A stretch of DNA of 64,000 nucleotides, from contig VCJN01001566.1 of the NCBI GenBank assembly GCA_006384855.1, positions 1 to 64,000 of the forward strand, given 5' to 3'. A program made the translations under genes and the position numbers. Origin of the DNA: Tetraselmis striata. Taxonomy: Eukaryota > Chlorophyta > Chlorodendrophyceae > Chlorodendrales > Chlorodendraceae. Position 1 is the first letter of the stretch. Every line of letters begins with the position of its first letter. The notes beneath the pieces were generated by a model. That model did not search any database and was not told where the DNA came from. It worked only from the letters and a program-made list of their open reading frames with translations. Below are positions 33,150 through 44,548 of the stretch, piece by piece.

Positions 33150-36100
33150 CGAGGGCGGCGGGGGCAGCATGAGCATTGCCTCGCATGCTATGGACGACCT
33201 AGCCGCTGCAATGGAGCGGGCGAAGGCCGTCGTTGTCGCAAATGAGGGGACGGTTGGTAGGAAAGAGGTTGTCGCGCTGATGATGAGTCATATCGGGTAT
33301 GTGGTCGGGCGTCCGAGCTCCTCCCGTGGTGCAGCCCCATTTGACCCTACATATCTAGGAGAGTCGCGTATATACATATATATATATATAATAGAATATA
33401 TATAATAGAATATATATATATATAATAGAATATATATAATAGAATATATATATATAATATATATATATATTATATGACCCTACATATACATAGAGTCGGG
33501 CCCATGCGTCTTGTGCCGAAGCGGTGGATTCGGAAGAAGCAAGTGGGTGCCGCAGGCAACCACGGTCAGCAAGGCAGCCGCCAACTGGACCAGCGAGTCG
33601 TAACATGGGATGGGGCCCCGTGGACCACCCCGCCTAAGGGGCAGCTAGCCAGAACCACGTGAAATCGGGCAGTGGCTTTTGCCGAAGATGGCCACACTGA
33701 ATATGCCGACTACGAAGCTATCAAGGCGGCCATCTCCGGCCTCCCGACTAAATGGCGGCACTGTACTTGCATACCTCGGGGGATACTAAGGTGCGCAGCG
33801 CCCCCCCCCCCCCCCCCCCCCAAAGCCCGCCCGCCTTCTACTAACACAATTTAGCCTTCCCGCTTTGCAGTCACTGGGCTTGAAATCAACGCAAGTGTGA
33901 TTTGCATGTGTATTAGTGTCGGAAGCATGTAGCGTGCCTGGCTCGCTCGCGCGCGGCTGTCAACAATGCTACGGGCAAGTGGGAATTGCACTTCAGCAAC
34001 GATGTTCACACACTCGCGCTTCTCGACATTCGTGGTGGGGAGGGTCACTTCAGTCACTTCGAGATATACCGCGGCCGTTCCTGCTTAAGGGACTGCCGCC
34101 GAAGAAAGTGTTTAATCACGCCCCCCGCCCGACCATGCGCGCTCCCGGAGTCTTGTACGGCAGGCGGCCCCAGCTCTTGAATCAAATTAGGCGATGGGAA
34201 AGATATATCATCAAGCTCGGCAAGGGATCATTCAAGCTAATGTATTTTCACGACTTGCGCGAGTGGGCCGAGTCGAAGGTTTTGGCAATGCTTCGGATAG
34301 GGTGTCAGAAACAGAATTAGTTGTGCTCCGAGACGAAGTGGGTCATGAGTCGAGTGAAGTGGCGTTTTCTTCGCTCGAGATGTTCGGCATTATTCGCATG
34401 GCTTTGCTACCTGGGTTGCCCTTACACAGTAAATATGACGGACGGCACGCACAAGGCATCGTTCAACACAAGTGGATCCTTCCAATTGTCGGCACGACTA
34501 CGATCAGGCAGCGCCGAGTTCCCATCGAAAACTCGTCCATACGTTCTTGCCAATCACGTTTTGCTTCGCTCGGTATGAGACTACGCATGCCTTCCTCACC
34601 CTCTTCGAGGACTCGCGTCAACTTGTCGCGAGCTTCTTGGTATCGCCCTCGACCCTAGTGCGGATGTCTTCGACAAGGGCTCTAGAGTGGTTTTACCCGG
34701 ATGATGTTCCCTTCGGCCAAGGTGGCGCCCGTTATTCTCTTTTATGGCATGCTGGGGTGTCGGGGGGGACGGCGGCTGCGGCCTGAACATAGTGTGTATA
34801 TATGCAACCACAACCGCAAACCGTATCATGGTAAGACCACCTCCGAAAGATTTAAACAAGGGCACTAGGCTGAAGGAGGATGGCCGCAGCTACCGTGTCC
34901 TTACTCACGAACGTAACAAGTCCTTGTGTCTCGAGACTATCACCTTTATCTACGAAAGCAATACCCGCGAGCGAACTGAAGCCGTCGCAAAGGTATTGAT
35001 GGCTGAGTGGCGTCGTGTTGGTGAGACACGGGCGTCACGGTCGCTCGAGGACGACTACATGGGCAGCAATTTGACCTGGATCAACTGCGCCCCATGAATG
35101 AGTAGCAAGTGTTCCCCCCTCCACCAAGCCTCAAGAGACTTGGTATTGCGCTAGTAAATATGACGAACAGTTTGGCAAAACGTCGCCGGCCGACTGATAC
35201 TCTGCTCGAGGAGGGCTTCCCCGACCTATGCAAACATCAAGGCGCACAATACATGGAGGTGTATGAGAACCTTAACCCCGGAGTTTAGCAAGGATTCTCA
35301 CACTACATTCATGGCGCGAACGACTTATTGAGCCCCGATAGGCGTGGACTTAAGCTCAACATGTGGCATGACGGGTAGCTGTTCGTCAACGCCAATTGCC
35401 ACTCCGAGGACTATGTCACCCTGGCACGCATTGTCGCGTATTACAACAGCATGCGAAGCATGCTCGCCCATCAGCCGTGTCGCTCCTTGCAAGCAGTCCG
35501 GAAATTGTGCGGTCGACTGGACTGCGTCAGTGCAGACGACAATGGGGTTTCTTGCGAATGCGACAGGTTCAGAAGGTACCGGCAGTGCAGCCACTTCTAT
35601 CTTTGGCGGGCACTTCACAATATGGATGTTCGCCGCCGATTCGAGCAAAGCGCCGTAGGCATGGCGAGGCAGAACCCTCCACACCGAGCTGAGTACGGCG
35701 TTCCTGCGTTGCACGTCAAATCACCGGACGGTGCTGGCGTCAGCGTGGCAAAGGACGAGAGGTTTGGCAAGCGGGGACGCGGAAGGGCACCTGCCCGTGG
35801 CCGAGGAGCATGCCGTTCGGGCAATGCCGTGACTGCGCGTCAATCGCGTCGCCCCCCTGCCTCCGTGGCTCCGGCGACACTATTAGTTGCCACGCTCATC
35901 ACCGAGCCAATACTCGATCTCTAGAATATCCCAGAGGGGCAAGTCCGCGCGGCGGGCACAACCGCCTGCATCGGGCTGCAGCCCCGCAAGCGCGGGCGGC
36001 CTCGCAAGCATGTTGCAGTTCCGTTCGCCGTGCCCGTGAAGTCCGAGCTAGGCCTCGAACGTGACATTCCGCAGGCGGGGCATGGCAGAGGGTAGAAAAT

Positions 36101-36290
36101 TCCCATACGGGAGCGGCCCCTCACGCATGCGGGAGCTTCAGTCGCGAAGGCCGTCACCGAGCCCGGCCTCGGACTTCGGGGTGCGCAAGCGGAGCAGGGC
36201 CGCGGGCGGCAGCCCCGCAAGCGCGGCCGGCCTCCCAAAGCCAACGCTGCTCCCGTCGTGACGCGTGTCAAGGCCCCATGCGTCGTTTAA
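33150..36290 (+). pseudogene. Mutator-like (MULE) transposase remnant with SWIM finger and AT-hooks
   Basis: The parts read left to right on the plus strand but in several frames. An N-terminal segment (33171-33366, DDLAAAMERAKAV) is interrupted by a TA-rich microsatellite. The first catalytic box of MULE transposases, MTDGTHKASF, is at 34435-34464, with the core continuing near 34580-34690 (RYETTHAFLTLFEDSR). A SWIM zinc finger, CECDRFRRYRQCSH, is at about 35550-35595. Then come two AT-hooks in one frame, PRKRGRPRK (35982-36008) and PRKRGRPPK (36213-36239), with a third decayed copy near 36320. DGTH plus a CxCxnCxH finger is the MULE signature. Numerous stops and frame changes make it inactive; TIRs were not found. 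Confidence 0.75.
33361..33472. repeat. TA-rich microsatellite inside the MULE remnant
   Basis: Repeats of tatata and agaatatata. Nearly the same short sequence, gaccctacatat followed within 10 bases by gagtcg, lies on both sides (about 33343 and 33476), so the array arose inside a coding segment together with a small flank duplication. Confidence 0.9.
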
Positions 36291-37922
36291 AAAACTCGGC
36301 ACGCTGAATCGGGTAGCCGGCAGCAACCCCGCAGGCGTGCGGCCCAACCTTCCCCCGTCGAATGTGGCGCAATATGCAAGCGAGCCGGCAATTAAGCGGC
36401 GGCGATCTGGCCCTGCCAAAAAGATTGTTGCCGACGTCTCTCCGGATGCCGAGCGTCGTCGTCTTGTATGGAGGGAGTAGATGCCGAGCTTATTGTCCAA
36501 CCTACCGCACAGCGGTAGTTACGGCCACCACGAGACGTCAAGCGCGCCATGTGCTAGAGCTGCCCCCCGGCGGACAGCTCCAGGTTTTCGTGGTCCTTAT
36601 GACGACGACGTTGTATTAGGTGTCGGAGACGCGCCGGGCCGAGTCGCGCAAACGTCTCCCACTGCGACCACAACAAACGTTGTTACAGTAGCACGATTAG
36701 GGCCAGGGCAACGAGCCCTCTCAAAACACCGGCGAATGAGCGGCGCCACCCCCGTAACGGACCAATTATGCGAGTAGTTACGGAAAACCACCGCGTGTAA
36801 CGACCATTGAAGCCACAACGCCATGTTGCGAAGACGCGCGGACCGGGTTGAAGTGTCTGGGATGACAGCAAGTGGCCGCCCCCCCCCCCCCCCCCCCCCC
36901 CCCCCCGATACGGACGTCCTCCTCGTCCGTCCGCGCCGATTTGTTGCGGTAGGCGAAGTTGTCGTCGTTGAGAACCGTGACGAGCAGCGGCCATGGCGCC
37001 GAGTGCCTCCACCTCACCTAACCTCAAGGGTTGACTACTCCGAGGGGTGCTCCACTGCGGAAGGTTAGCCCCAAAGGCATGTACTGCGACTACTCGACTT
37101 CGAGTGTTGAAGTTTAACCCCCCCCCCCCCCCCCCAACGGGGACCCCCCAGCTCCAATTCCTTGCCGTGCGCATCGCTACCCGAAAACGTCCCAGCTGAA
37201 AGCCAGGGCAAACACGAAAAACGGCCTCGGAAGCACGAGCAGGAAAACCACATTCCCGAGGGGCTGTCTGTCGCTGCATCATGTTGTAACGCATGTGCAC
37301 GGCACGACGACTCACTTCCGGCTGGATGAATCTCGGTGCGGACTTGTTAAGCCTCTGTGACCCTCGCTCGCGCACACAAGTACGCGAAGCCGCTGCCGAA
37401 GGCAGCGAGCTGGAAGATGACGGACGAGCTACTGGTGGCTGTCCTAAGTAGCTTCCCGGCCGGGAGCGCGGTTACTAGGGCTCGCGAGCGATGGGGCAGC
37501 CCGTACTGAAACCCGATGGTGCCGGTTACCTAACCGGTTAAGGCCACTAACAGACCGTACGGGTCGCACTAGGACTATTAAATATGTTAGGAAACCCCAT
37601 AAACACGTTTAGATCATACCATAGTATACCAATGTCCCACAAATGGAATACCATGGTATGGCACACCTCTGAAACGTGATAATTTTTTTTTAGTGCGCAT
37701 TATCAGTAGTAATTAAGAAATCACGACTGTCAAGATAAACAAAATTTTGTATGGACAAAATGCTAGAATGTTGTATAGACAAAATGCCAGTGTATATAAC
37801 GAGCAACCAGACTTCAATATTCTGCTTCTTCATAACATACTATATATTTACAAATATCACATACAAATAAACATGTCGCATTAGAGACTATGCGACTATG
37901 TGACTGCGACCAATACGGAAAA
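36291..37922. other. intergenic with two long C-runs and possible element debris
   Basis: C28 at 36879-36906 and C18 at 37118-37135. A long minus-strand frame (36683-37375) runs through both as polyglycine and is judged spurious. A plus-strand patch near 37390-37508 (KMTDELLVAVLSSFP) resembles the start of a Myb/SANT-like DNA-binding domain of transposon proteins, but too little remains to assign. Bases 37590-37616 resemble the end of the A repeat of the element at 45290-49467 (gaaaccccataa). Confidence 0.4.
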
Positions 37923-38429
37923 AGGGCGATTATTGAGTCAAAATGGGCGCACATTTCTGGACTCAAAATTGCACCCCCCTTAACTCAATATTGTACCCCT
38001 TTTGGGGGGTGCAAATTTGAGTTACGCCTAACACTGTACGAATGTACTGTGAAACTGGCCTTTGACACATTCCTTTTCTTGCCAACACTGTACGAGGTAC
38101 TATTCAGTGAAATGAACATGCAATATGTACTACACGCCTGTCCACCGCCCTTTGACGAGATGCGTCGCTACCCTTCCATGCTAACCGTTTCTTTTGGCCT
38201 CGAATGCTACGCCGCCACTGTGCTTCCCACTCATCTACCCCTCGCAAGCTCCCTCGCGCTTGTATTCTTTGAGGCATCTTAACGCTTCTCGGTGCATAAA
38301 AGCATGAATTACCGTCCTGACAGAGCAAAACGCACATCTGCCCGCTAGCAGAGTCATGTGCGTGGCCGGGATATCTGCGGCCGCACTTGGCTTTGACCCA
38401 ACGAGCAGGGCTCTCGACACACTGCTAGT

Positions 38430-39090
38430 GACCCCCAAGATTCTCCGCAGATGCACTTGCGTTCCGGCAGGAGGGCGTCTCAGGCGCCAATACCCACGAC
38501 TCAGCCCATGAGGCCCATGCAGCCGGGCGGTGGGCAACATGGAAGCGGACAGCTATGGCCCGGGGCCGGAGATTCGCAGCCTTCGCCTCACGGCGAGCCT
38601 CAGCCTCACCCCCCAAGCCTCAAGGTGTGCCACCTTTGGACCCTCTCCCAAGAGCGACTCCAACGGTACGCGGACTCGCATCTTCGCTCGCATATCTCAT
38701 CAGGGCGCCGTGGGCTGCGTTAAGCGCACCTCGCCGTCGCGCATCTCGACATGAGTGGTGACACCCGCCCCGTTTCCCACCCGTTTCGTGTTTTCGTCCT
38801 TGTCTGCCAACGACCTCTAACACCTCATGCACGATCCGCAGTACCCGATGACCTCAGACTGCAAGGGAGGGGCAGGGACGAGAGCACGGTGAACATGCGG
38901 GCCTTCTTGGCCTCTGAAGACCACCGGCTTGTGTACAACGAGCTGCGGGGGATTTGCAACGAGTATGTCCAAGAAGCTCACCGGCAGATGCGAATCTCGT
39001 CCCCTGGAAAAATGGCCCGGCAAAAGCCCTCGTCATGGCAGACCTGGACTGCGGCTCGGGTCCTGCCAATGTCGACGGCGTGAGGGGGGG
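38430..39090 (+). pseudogene. coding fragments inside the unclassified element
   Basis: Plus-strand patches look protein-like in alternating frames: a Pro/Gln-rich stretch (about 38450-38640) and TVNMRAFLASEDHRLVYNEL (about 38888-38950), then MADLDCGSGPANVDGV (about 39032-39079). The last ends in a frame that runs into G-runs at 39084-39104. No known domain is certain. They probably belong to the same protein as the 595-bp unit downstream. Confidence 0.4.
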
Positions 39091-39185
39091 GGAGGGGGGG
39101 GGGGCTTGCTCCTCATCATCTTTCTCAATTGCTGCGCGCCACTCACTGCCGTCAGGAGGGGGCGAGATGTGACAATTGTCGACGC

Positions 39186-40470
39186 CTTGAAGTTGGTCGT
39201 CGGACGAGATTCGGCGACTTTAAGGGGGCATCTCTCGGAGCACCTCGGCAAGCAACGTGGGTTCGTGTATGCGAGACAGCGAGAACCATGGCGGCGGCTA
39301 GAGATGCGGCACTGGAACCCGGAGGCCCACATTGGGGACGACGGGTACGTCCTCGCGGACGTCAAAGCAACGGTGGCCGAGGCCACCGCTGGCACGACTG
39401 ACGAGCAAGAGATGCGGAGGGTGGAGAGAACTTAAAGGTAGAGGGTGGAATTACCCGCATCTCCGCAATGGGGGCATATGAGCGCTCGCATCTCTCGCGT
39501 ACAAACCCGTGTACTGTCGCTCCTAGCTCTTGTAACGCTGCCATGTGCAAGGATCCCTTTGTCGTTGTCACGTCGCCTTGGTTCACTCACCTGAATTTGC
39601 TCCTTCCGCTGCTGGCGACCTACAAGGCGGAAATCTGTTGCGTGCAGATTCCGAGCACCTACTTCACGCAAGGGCCCCGCCCGCAAATGAACTACCTCCA
39701 CAGTCTGTTGAAAGCGGGTCGTGTACTTTTCATCGCGTCAAAGCACCCAAGAAACCCCGACACCAACAGACGCGCGCGCCTTGTGGTTGGTCGTTGGAAG
39801 AGATTCGGCGACTTTAAGGGCGCATCTCTCGGAGCACCTCGGCAAGCAACGTGGGTTCGTGTATGCGAGACGGCGAGAACCATGACGGCGGCGAAAGAGA
39901 TGCGGCACTGGAACTCGGAGGCCCACATTGGGGACGACGGGTACGTCCTCGCGGACGTCAAAGCAGCGGTGGCTGAGGCCACCGCTGGCACGACTGACGA
40001 GCAAGAGATGCGGAGGGTGGAGAGATCGAATTGACCGTAAAGGGTGGGATTACCCGCATCTCCGCAGTGCTGGGGGCAGGTGAACGCCCGCATCTCTCGT
40101 GTACAAACCCGTGTACTGTCTCCCCTAGCTCTTGTAACGCTGCCCTAGGCAAGGATCCCTTTGTCGTTGTCACGTCGCCTTGGTTCACTCACCTGAATTT
40201 GCTCCTGTAGCTGTTGGCGGCCTCCAAGGCGGAAATCTATCGCGTGCAGATTCCAAGCACCTACTTGACGCAAGGGCCCCTCCCGCGAATGGTCTACCTC
40301 GACAGCCTGTTGACAGCGGGTCGTGTACTTTTCATCGCGTCAAAGCACCCAAGAAACCCCGAAACCAACGGACGCGCCTTGTGGTTGGTCGTCGGAAGAG
40401 ATTCGGCGACTTTAAGGGCGCATCTCTCGGAGCACCTCGGCAAGCAACGTGGGTTTGTGTATGGTCCGTG
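39186..40470 (+). repeat. 595-bp coding unit in just over two tandem copies
   Basis: Matching points at 39207, 39801 and 40399 give periods of 594 and 598 bp. Each unit encodes a segment that starts DPFVVVTSPWFTHLNLLLPL and continues to GRVLFIASKHPRNP. The last partial copy keeps one clean frame through WLVVGRDSATLRAHLSEHLG to a stop at about 40470. A TSP(P/W)-aromatic motif before a hydrophobic strand resembles motif IV of Dam-like DNA methyltransferases found in algal mobile elements; this is a weak inference. The copies differ by a few percent, so the duplication is fairly recent. Confidence 0.7.
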
Positions 40471-40629
40471 ACATGGGATTCATGCAGCTTCAAATTCGCT
40501 GCCATAGCTCCCTGGACAATACCTCATTAATCATAGTCAACGATCATAACAAATCATTCTCAACCGCAGATAAGAGTTGAATCGAATCCTGTCCGTCGAT
40601 TTCACAAACCGCACTTCCTTTGCTAGCGC

Positions 40630-40705
40630 GGCCGGGGCAGCGGGGCGCCAACGCGCGGCGGCCGGCGCATCGCGGCGCCAACGCGCGGCGGCCGGCGCAT
40701 GTTGG
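40630..40705. repeat. short GC-rich tandem repeat
   Basis: Two and a half copies of a roughly 33-bp unit containing gccaacgcgcggcggccgg, directly before the satellite array. Confidence 0.8.
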
Positions 40706-40724
40706 TGATTCATGCAGCCCCGCA

Positions 40725-42172
40725 CACTAAATGGTTTGCAGCCATCTAGGCAATCAAAGCATGCTTAAAGGCAGCATCTTCGGTGCAGCGCTGCAGCAAT
40801 CTGCGGTGTGCCGCCAGCAAATATCAAGTATTAGCCCTACTGCCTTGCAGTCCGTATAGTATCGTCAAGCAGGTGCGTGATTATATCGATCCCTTCTATG
40901 CCATGCAGTCCCGCATACTAATAAATGGTTTGCAGCCATCCAAGCAATTAAAACGTGCCTTAAGGCAGCATATGCGGTGCAACGCTGCAGCACTCTGCGG
41001 CGTGCCGCCAGCAAATATCAGATATTAGCCCTACTGCCGTGCAAACCGCATAGTATCGTCAAGCCGGTGCGTGTTCACATCCCTTACATGCCATGCAGCC
41101 CCGCATACGAAATGGTTTGCAGCCATCTAGGCAAATGGCTGCAGCAATCTGCGGCGTGCCGCCAACAAATATAAGTTATTAGCCGTACTGCCTTTCAATC
41201 TGTATAGTATCGTCAAGCCGGTGCGTGTTCACATCCCTTTAATGCCATGCAGCCCCGCATACTAAATGATTTGCAGCCATCTAGACAATTAAAGCATGCT
41301 TAAACGCAGCATCTGTTGTGCAGCGCTGCAGCGCGCTCCTGTTACACGGCGTTCTAGCAATCTGCGGTGTGCCGCCAGCAAATATCAGGTATTAGCCCTA
41401 CTGCCTTGCAAACCGCATAGTATCGTCAAGCCGGTGCGTGTTCACATCCCTTACATGCCATGCTGCCCCGCATACTAAATGGTTTGCAGCCATCTAGACA
41501 ATTAAAACATGCTTAAAGGCAGCATCTGCGGTGCAGAGCTGCAGCAATCTGCGGCATGCCGCCAGCAAATATCAGGTATTAGCCCTACTGCCTTGCAAAC
41601 CGCATAGTATCGTCAAGCCGGTGCGTGTTCACATCCCTTTCATGCCATGCAGCCCCGCAGACGAAATGGTTTGCAGCCATGTAGGCAAATGGCTGCAGCA
41701 ACCTGCGGTGTGCCGCCATCAAATATAAGGTATTAGCCCTACTGCCTTGCAATCTGTATAGTATCGTCAAGCCGGGGCGTGTTCACATCCCTTTAATGCC
41801 ATGCGGCCCCGCATACTAAATGGTTTGCAGCCATCTAGACAATTAAAACATGCTTAAAGGCAGCATCTGCGGTGCAGCGCTGCAGCAATCTGCGGCGTGC
41901 CGTTAGAAAATATCATGTATTAGCCCTACTGCCTTGCAATCTGTATAGTATCGTCAAGCAGGTGCGTGTTCACATCCCTTCTATGCCATGCAGCCCAGCA
42001 TACTAAATGGTTTGCAGCCATCTAGGCAATTAAAGCATGCCTTAAGGCAGCATCTGTGGTGCAGCGCTGCAACAATCTGCGGTGTGCCGCGAGCAAATAT
42101 CAGGCATTAGTGGTACTGCCTTGCAATCTGTATAGCATTGTAAAGCATATGGGCCATTAAATCCCCTTCTTG
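40725..42172. repeat. satellite array with higher-order structure
   Basis: Eight monomers share the anchor tttgcagccat, at about 40731, 40924, 41111, 41266, 41480, 41666, 41820 and 42007. Most are about 187 bp; those starting at 41111 and 41666 lack some 33 bp and are about 155 bp. The long-short-long series repeats with a constant period of 554-556 bp (40924 to 41480, 41111 to 41666, 41266 to 41820), a three-monomer higher-order repeat. The monomer at 41266 carries an extra 25-bp insertion. Open frames through it are chance. Confidence 0.9.
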
Positions 42173-42493
42173 TCATAAAAATCCTTATACTGGAAGGTTG
42201 CCGAGCCAGCTCTTTACCCCCCACCGTCTTGGTCGACGACCGCTACTACCATGTCGTAGCGGCGCCGCGTCAGGCTGGCGGGTCCTCTTAGCCCGCATCT
42301 CAACCACCGCCACCGGGGTCCGGCGGAGATGGCTCCCAAAACGGCGCTGCAGCAGGTCTCTTGACAGAGCTTCGAGCAACTCCGCCCCTCCCCCGAGCAG
42401 GCTTGGTCCCTCGGAGACTGACAAGCCGCCGAGTGAGCCTCAGCCTTCGAGTGCGACGAAGCGCCCGCACGGTGCGTTGAGCACGGGAGGCAA

Positions 42494-42990
42494 GAGCAGC
42501 TTGTCGCCCATTAAGCTGCGCAAGAAGCATTCCAAGAAGCGCGGGCCGAGTCCTCCTTCAAGATGGCGATAGAGTTAGAGGACGACGACCCTTCCATGCG
42601 CCTAAGCCGAAACGCGAAGCCACGTCAAGCCGTCAGGCGCCTTCGGGTGCCGCTGGTGGGAGTCGCAGGGCCACATCTTCACGTGGCGGTGCCGCATCTC
42701 CGCCTCCCCGACTCGCATCTCCGCCTATGGAGGCAAGAGCAGCAGCTTGTCGCCCATTAAGCTGCGCAAGAAGCATTCCAAGAAGCGTGGGCCGACTCCT
42801 CCTTTAAGATGGCGAAAGAGTTGGAGGACGATGACCCCTTCAAGGCGCCTAAGCCGAAACGCGAAGCCACGTCAAGCCGTCAGGCGCCTTCGGGTGCCGC
42901 TGGTGGGAGTCGCATGGCCACATCTTCACGTGGCGGTGCCGCATCTCCGCCTCCCCGACCCGCATCTCCGCCTAAGGAGCCCTCATCTCG
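42494..42990 (+). repeat. 250-bp tandem duplication in a Pro/Ser-rich coding region
   Basis: About 42494-42740 is repeated at 42746-42990 with few differences. Both copies contain PIKLRKKHSKKRGP and then a basic Ser/Arg/Pro-rich linker. The second copy keeps an open frame (MAKELEDDDPFKAPKPKRE) to a stop at 43099; the first does not. Confidence 0.8.
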
Positions 42991-43589
42991 GGACGCGAAG
43001 CCCGCACCGCCGCCTGCGCCGACATCTCGCCCCAACGCCGCGTCGCTGTCAGAGGTAGGTTCAGAGGTAGCATCTCGTTGCGACGAACACAGTCTCTGAG
43101 GTCGGCGATAGACTCCTAGGCCCGGGGCGTCTTCTCTGCGCGAGTGAGGCTCGATTTCCAGGCTTGAAACGCCAGTAGTCGCCACGCCCTCGCGTCCGCA
43201 ATCTTCCAAGGTGAGGCGGATAGTACTTTACGCGACTGAGGGCGCGAAGAGGACACGCCGATGCACCATTTTAGTACTCTCGTATAGTATTGCATTGCAC
43301 CTGAAATGTGACCGAAAAATGGGTGCATATCCCAGCCTAAGCGATCACGTGGGGGGGGGGCACATTTTTGAGTCCTGGAATTGGACCGTTTTGACTCAAA
43401 AATGTGCCCTGAACCCGAGCAACTATTGCTACTTCATCGATACTAACTTACTTTATTGGGAGGGTGGGGAAGTACGGCCAGGCAAGCACCGCCGTTTCAA
43501 GTTTTTGCCACCTACGCGCTTGTTTTAAGTTATACGGTAATTATAAGGCAGTCAGTGAGTCAGCCGCTATTATTTTATTTACTATTCCG

Positions 43590-43952
43590 TGCGCCGCCCC
43601 TCGCGAACGCGCGCGACGCGAGCTGTTTCCGGGTTGTTTCTCTCATCATGATGCACCATATCATGCAGCAACTTACGTCGATATCCGCTCTTTGGATGTT
43701 TTTTTGGGCGCCTACGGAGGCGGCGCCCTTGAGCCATACATCAAGTCCACACACACCGAGGCCGAGCGCACCGAATTCCAGAAAGCGTCGGTGTCCCAGC
43801 TTACGGGCTGGACCACCGTCAAATCTACCCGCCACATCAAGAAACAGATGTCCGCGGACCTCAGACGGTCTCATCCCGGACGCCTCGCCCAGGCCCGTAC
43901 GACTCACACCAGTCGCAACCGAGGGCTCCGGCCGCACCTCCGGCCTTGGTAG
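43590..43952 (+). CDS. hypothetical coding patch
   Basis: A plus-strand frame gives well-balanced protein sequence (YHAATYVDIRSLDVFLGAYG, then AERTEFQKASVSQLTGW) to a stop at 43952. It begins about 180 bp outside the palindromic TIR element. No family recognised. It may be one exon or frame of a gene continuing at 43946-44548. Confidence 0.35.
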   Translation, partial: CAAPRERARRELFPGCFSHHDAPYHAATYVDIRSLDVFLGAYGGGALEPYIKSTHTEAERTEFQKASVSQLTGWTTVKSTRHIKKQMSADLRRSHPGRLAQARTTHTSRNRGLRPHLRPW

Positions 43953-44548
43953 AGGTCATGGACAAGGCCGCGGCCCCTTCCCGCCACCCATCGCGTCCGA
44001 GTCCGAGGCACAACACATCCCACCTCGCGATGAGTAACCGGAAGTGGCCGTCTCCACTCGCATCCGTACCCAACCAACCCGCCCGGTCATCGCCAGAGGC
44101 ATGGCCACGTGTGGCGGCCCGTAACCCGCCCAAACTAACGGCCCCGGTCCCCGGGAGAAACGCGCGGCGCACAACACACCCTCCCCTCCGCCTAGTCCAC
44201 CCCGGTCCTGCCCTCCCCCCACTCCGGAAGCCCCCGCGGGCCAGACCCCGCCTCCCGGAAGACCTCACCACTCGAGACACCTCCCTAGAGGCTGTCCGCC
44301 GCACCGTCCTCATCCATGAAGCTGCCGACCAAATGGACCGCAACTCCCCCCGCAGACGCATCCGAATCGCAAAAAGAGTCGCCTTCCTTAGCACGGGCGG
44401 CCCGCTCCACTCCCTCACTCCATCCCCCTCACCCGCTCTCCCCGGCGATGACGAGAGGATGGCCGATGAAGAACAAGACTCAGGTGCCGAGCTCGGCGAC
44501 ATAGCCGTTGAAGACGACGATATGGACGCAGACATGGAAGGCCTCTGA
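43946..44548 (+). CDS. hypothetical protein with acidic C-terminus
   Basis: A 200-residue open frame. The N-terminal two thirds are Pro/Arg-rich and disordered, then LEAVRRTVLIHEAADQMD could form a helix, and the tail is strongly acidic (DDDMDADMEGL). An internal ATG near 44030 (MSNRKWPSPLASV) is a plausible start. The composition resembles first ORFs of retroelements or nuclear regulatory proteins, but no domain supports either. Confidence 0.35.
   Translation: MVEVMDKAAAPSRHPSRPSPRHNTSHLAMSNRKWPSPLASVPNQPARSSPEAWPRVAARNPPKLTAPVPGRNARRTTHPPLRLVHPGPALPPLRKPPRARPRLPEDLTTRDTSLEAVRRTVLIHEAADQMDRNSPRRRIRIAKRVAFLSTGGPLHSLTPSPSPALPGDDERMADEEQDSGAELGDIAVEDDDMDADMEGL

Larger units (their letters stand above)
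37923..43410. mobile_element. unclassified 5.5-kb element with self-palindromic terminal inverted repeats
   Basis: The left end (37923-37979) and the reverse complement of the right end (43351-43410) align over about 58 bp: agggc, then ttgagtcaaaa, a variable 14-base middle, then ggactcaaaa and a C-run. Each end is itself palindromic: the right end holds a perfect 17-bp inverted repeat (43358-43374 with 43393-43409), and the left end pairs with 38002-38022. Inside are Pro-rich coding fragments, a tandemly copied 595-bp coding unit, a satellite array and a 250-bp duplication. No DDE transposase was recognised and no target duplication could be fixed. It may be a non-autonomous DNA transposon or a composite. 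Confidence 0.55.

Noticed and set aside
36683-37375. 230-residue minus-strand ORF with polyglycine blocks
   Set aside because: It is held open by two long C-runs; the rest lacks motifs and protein-like composition.
40783-41728. Several 60-81 residue ORFs with nearly the same sequence (ALLPCKPHSIVKPV)
   Set aside because: They are translations of the satellite monomers, repeated because the DNA repeats.
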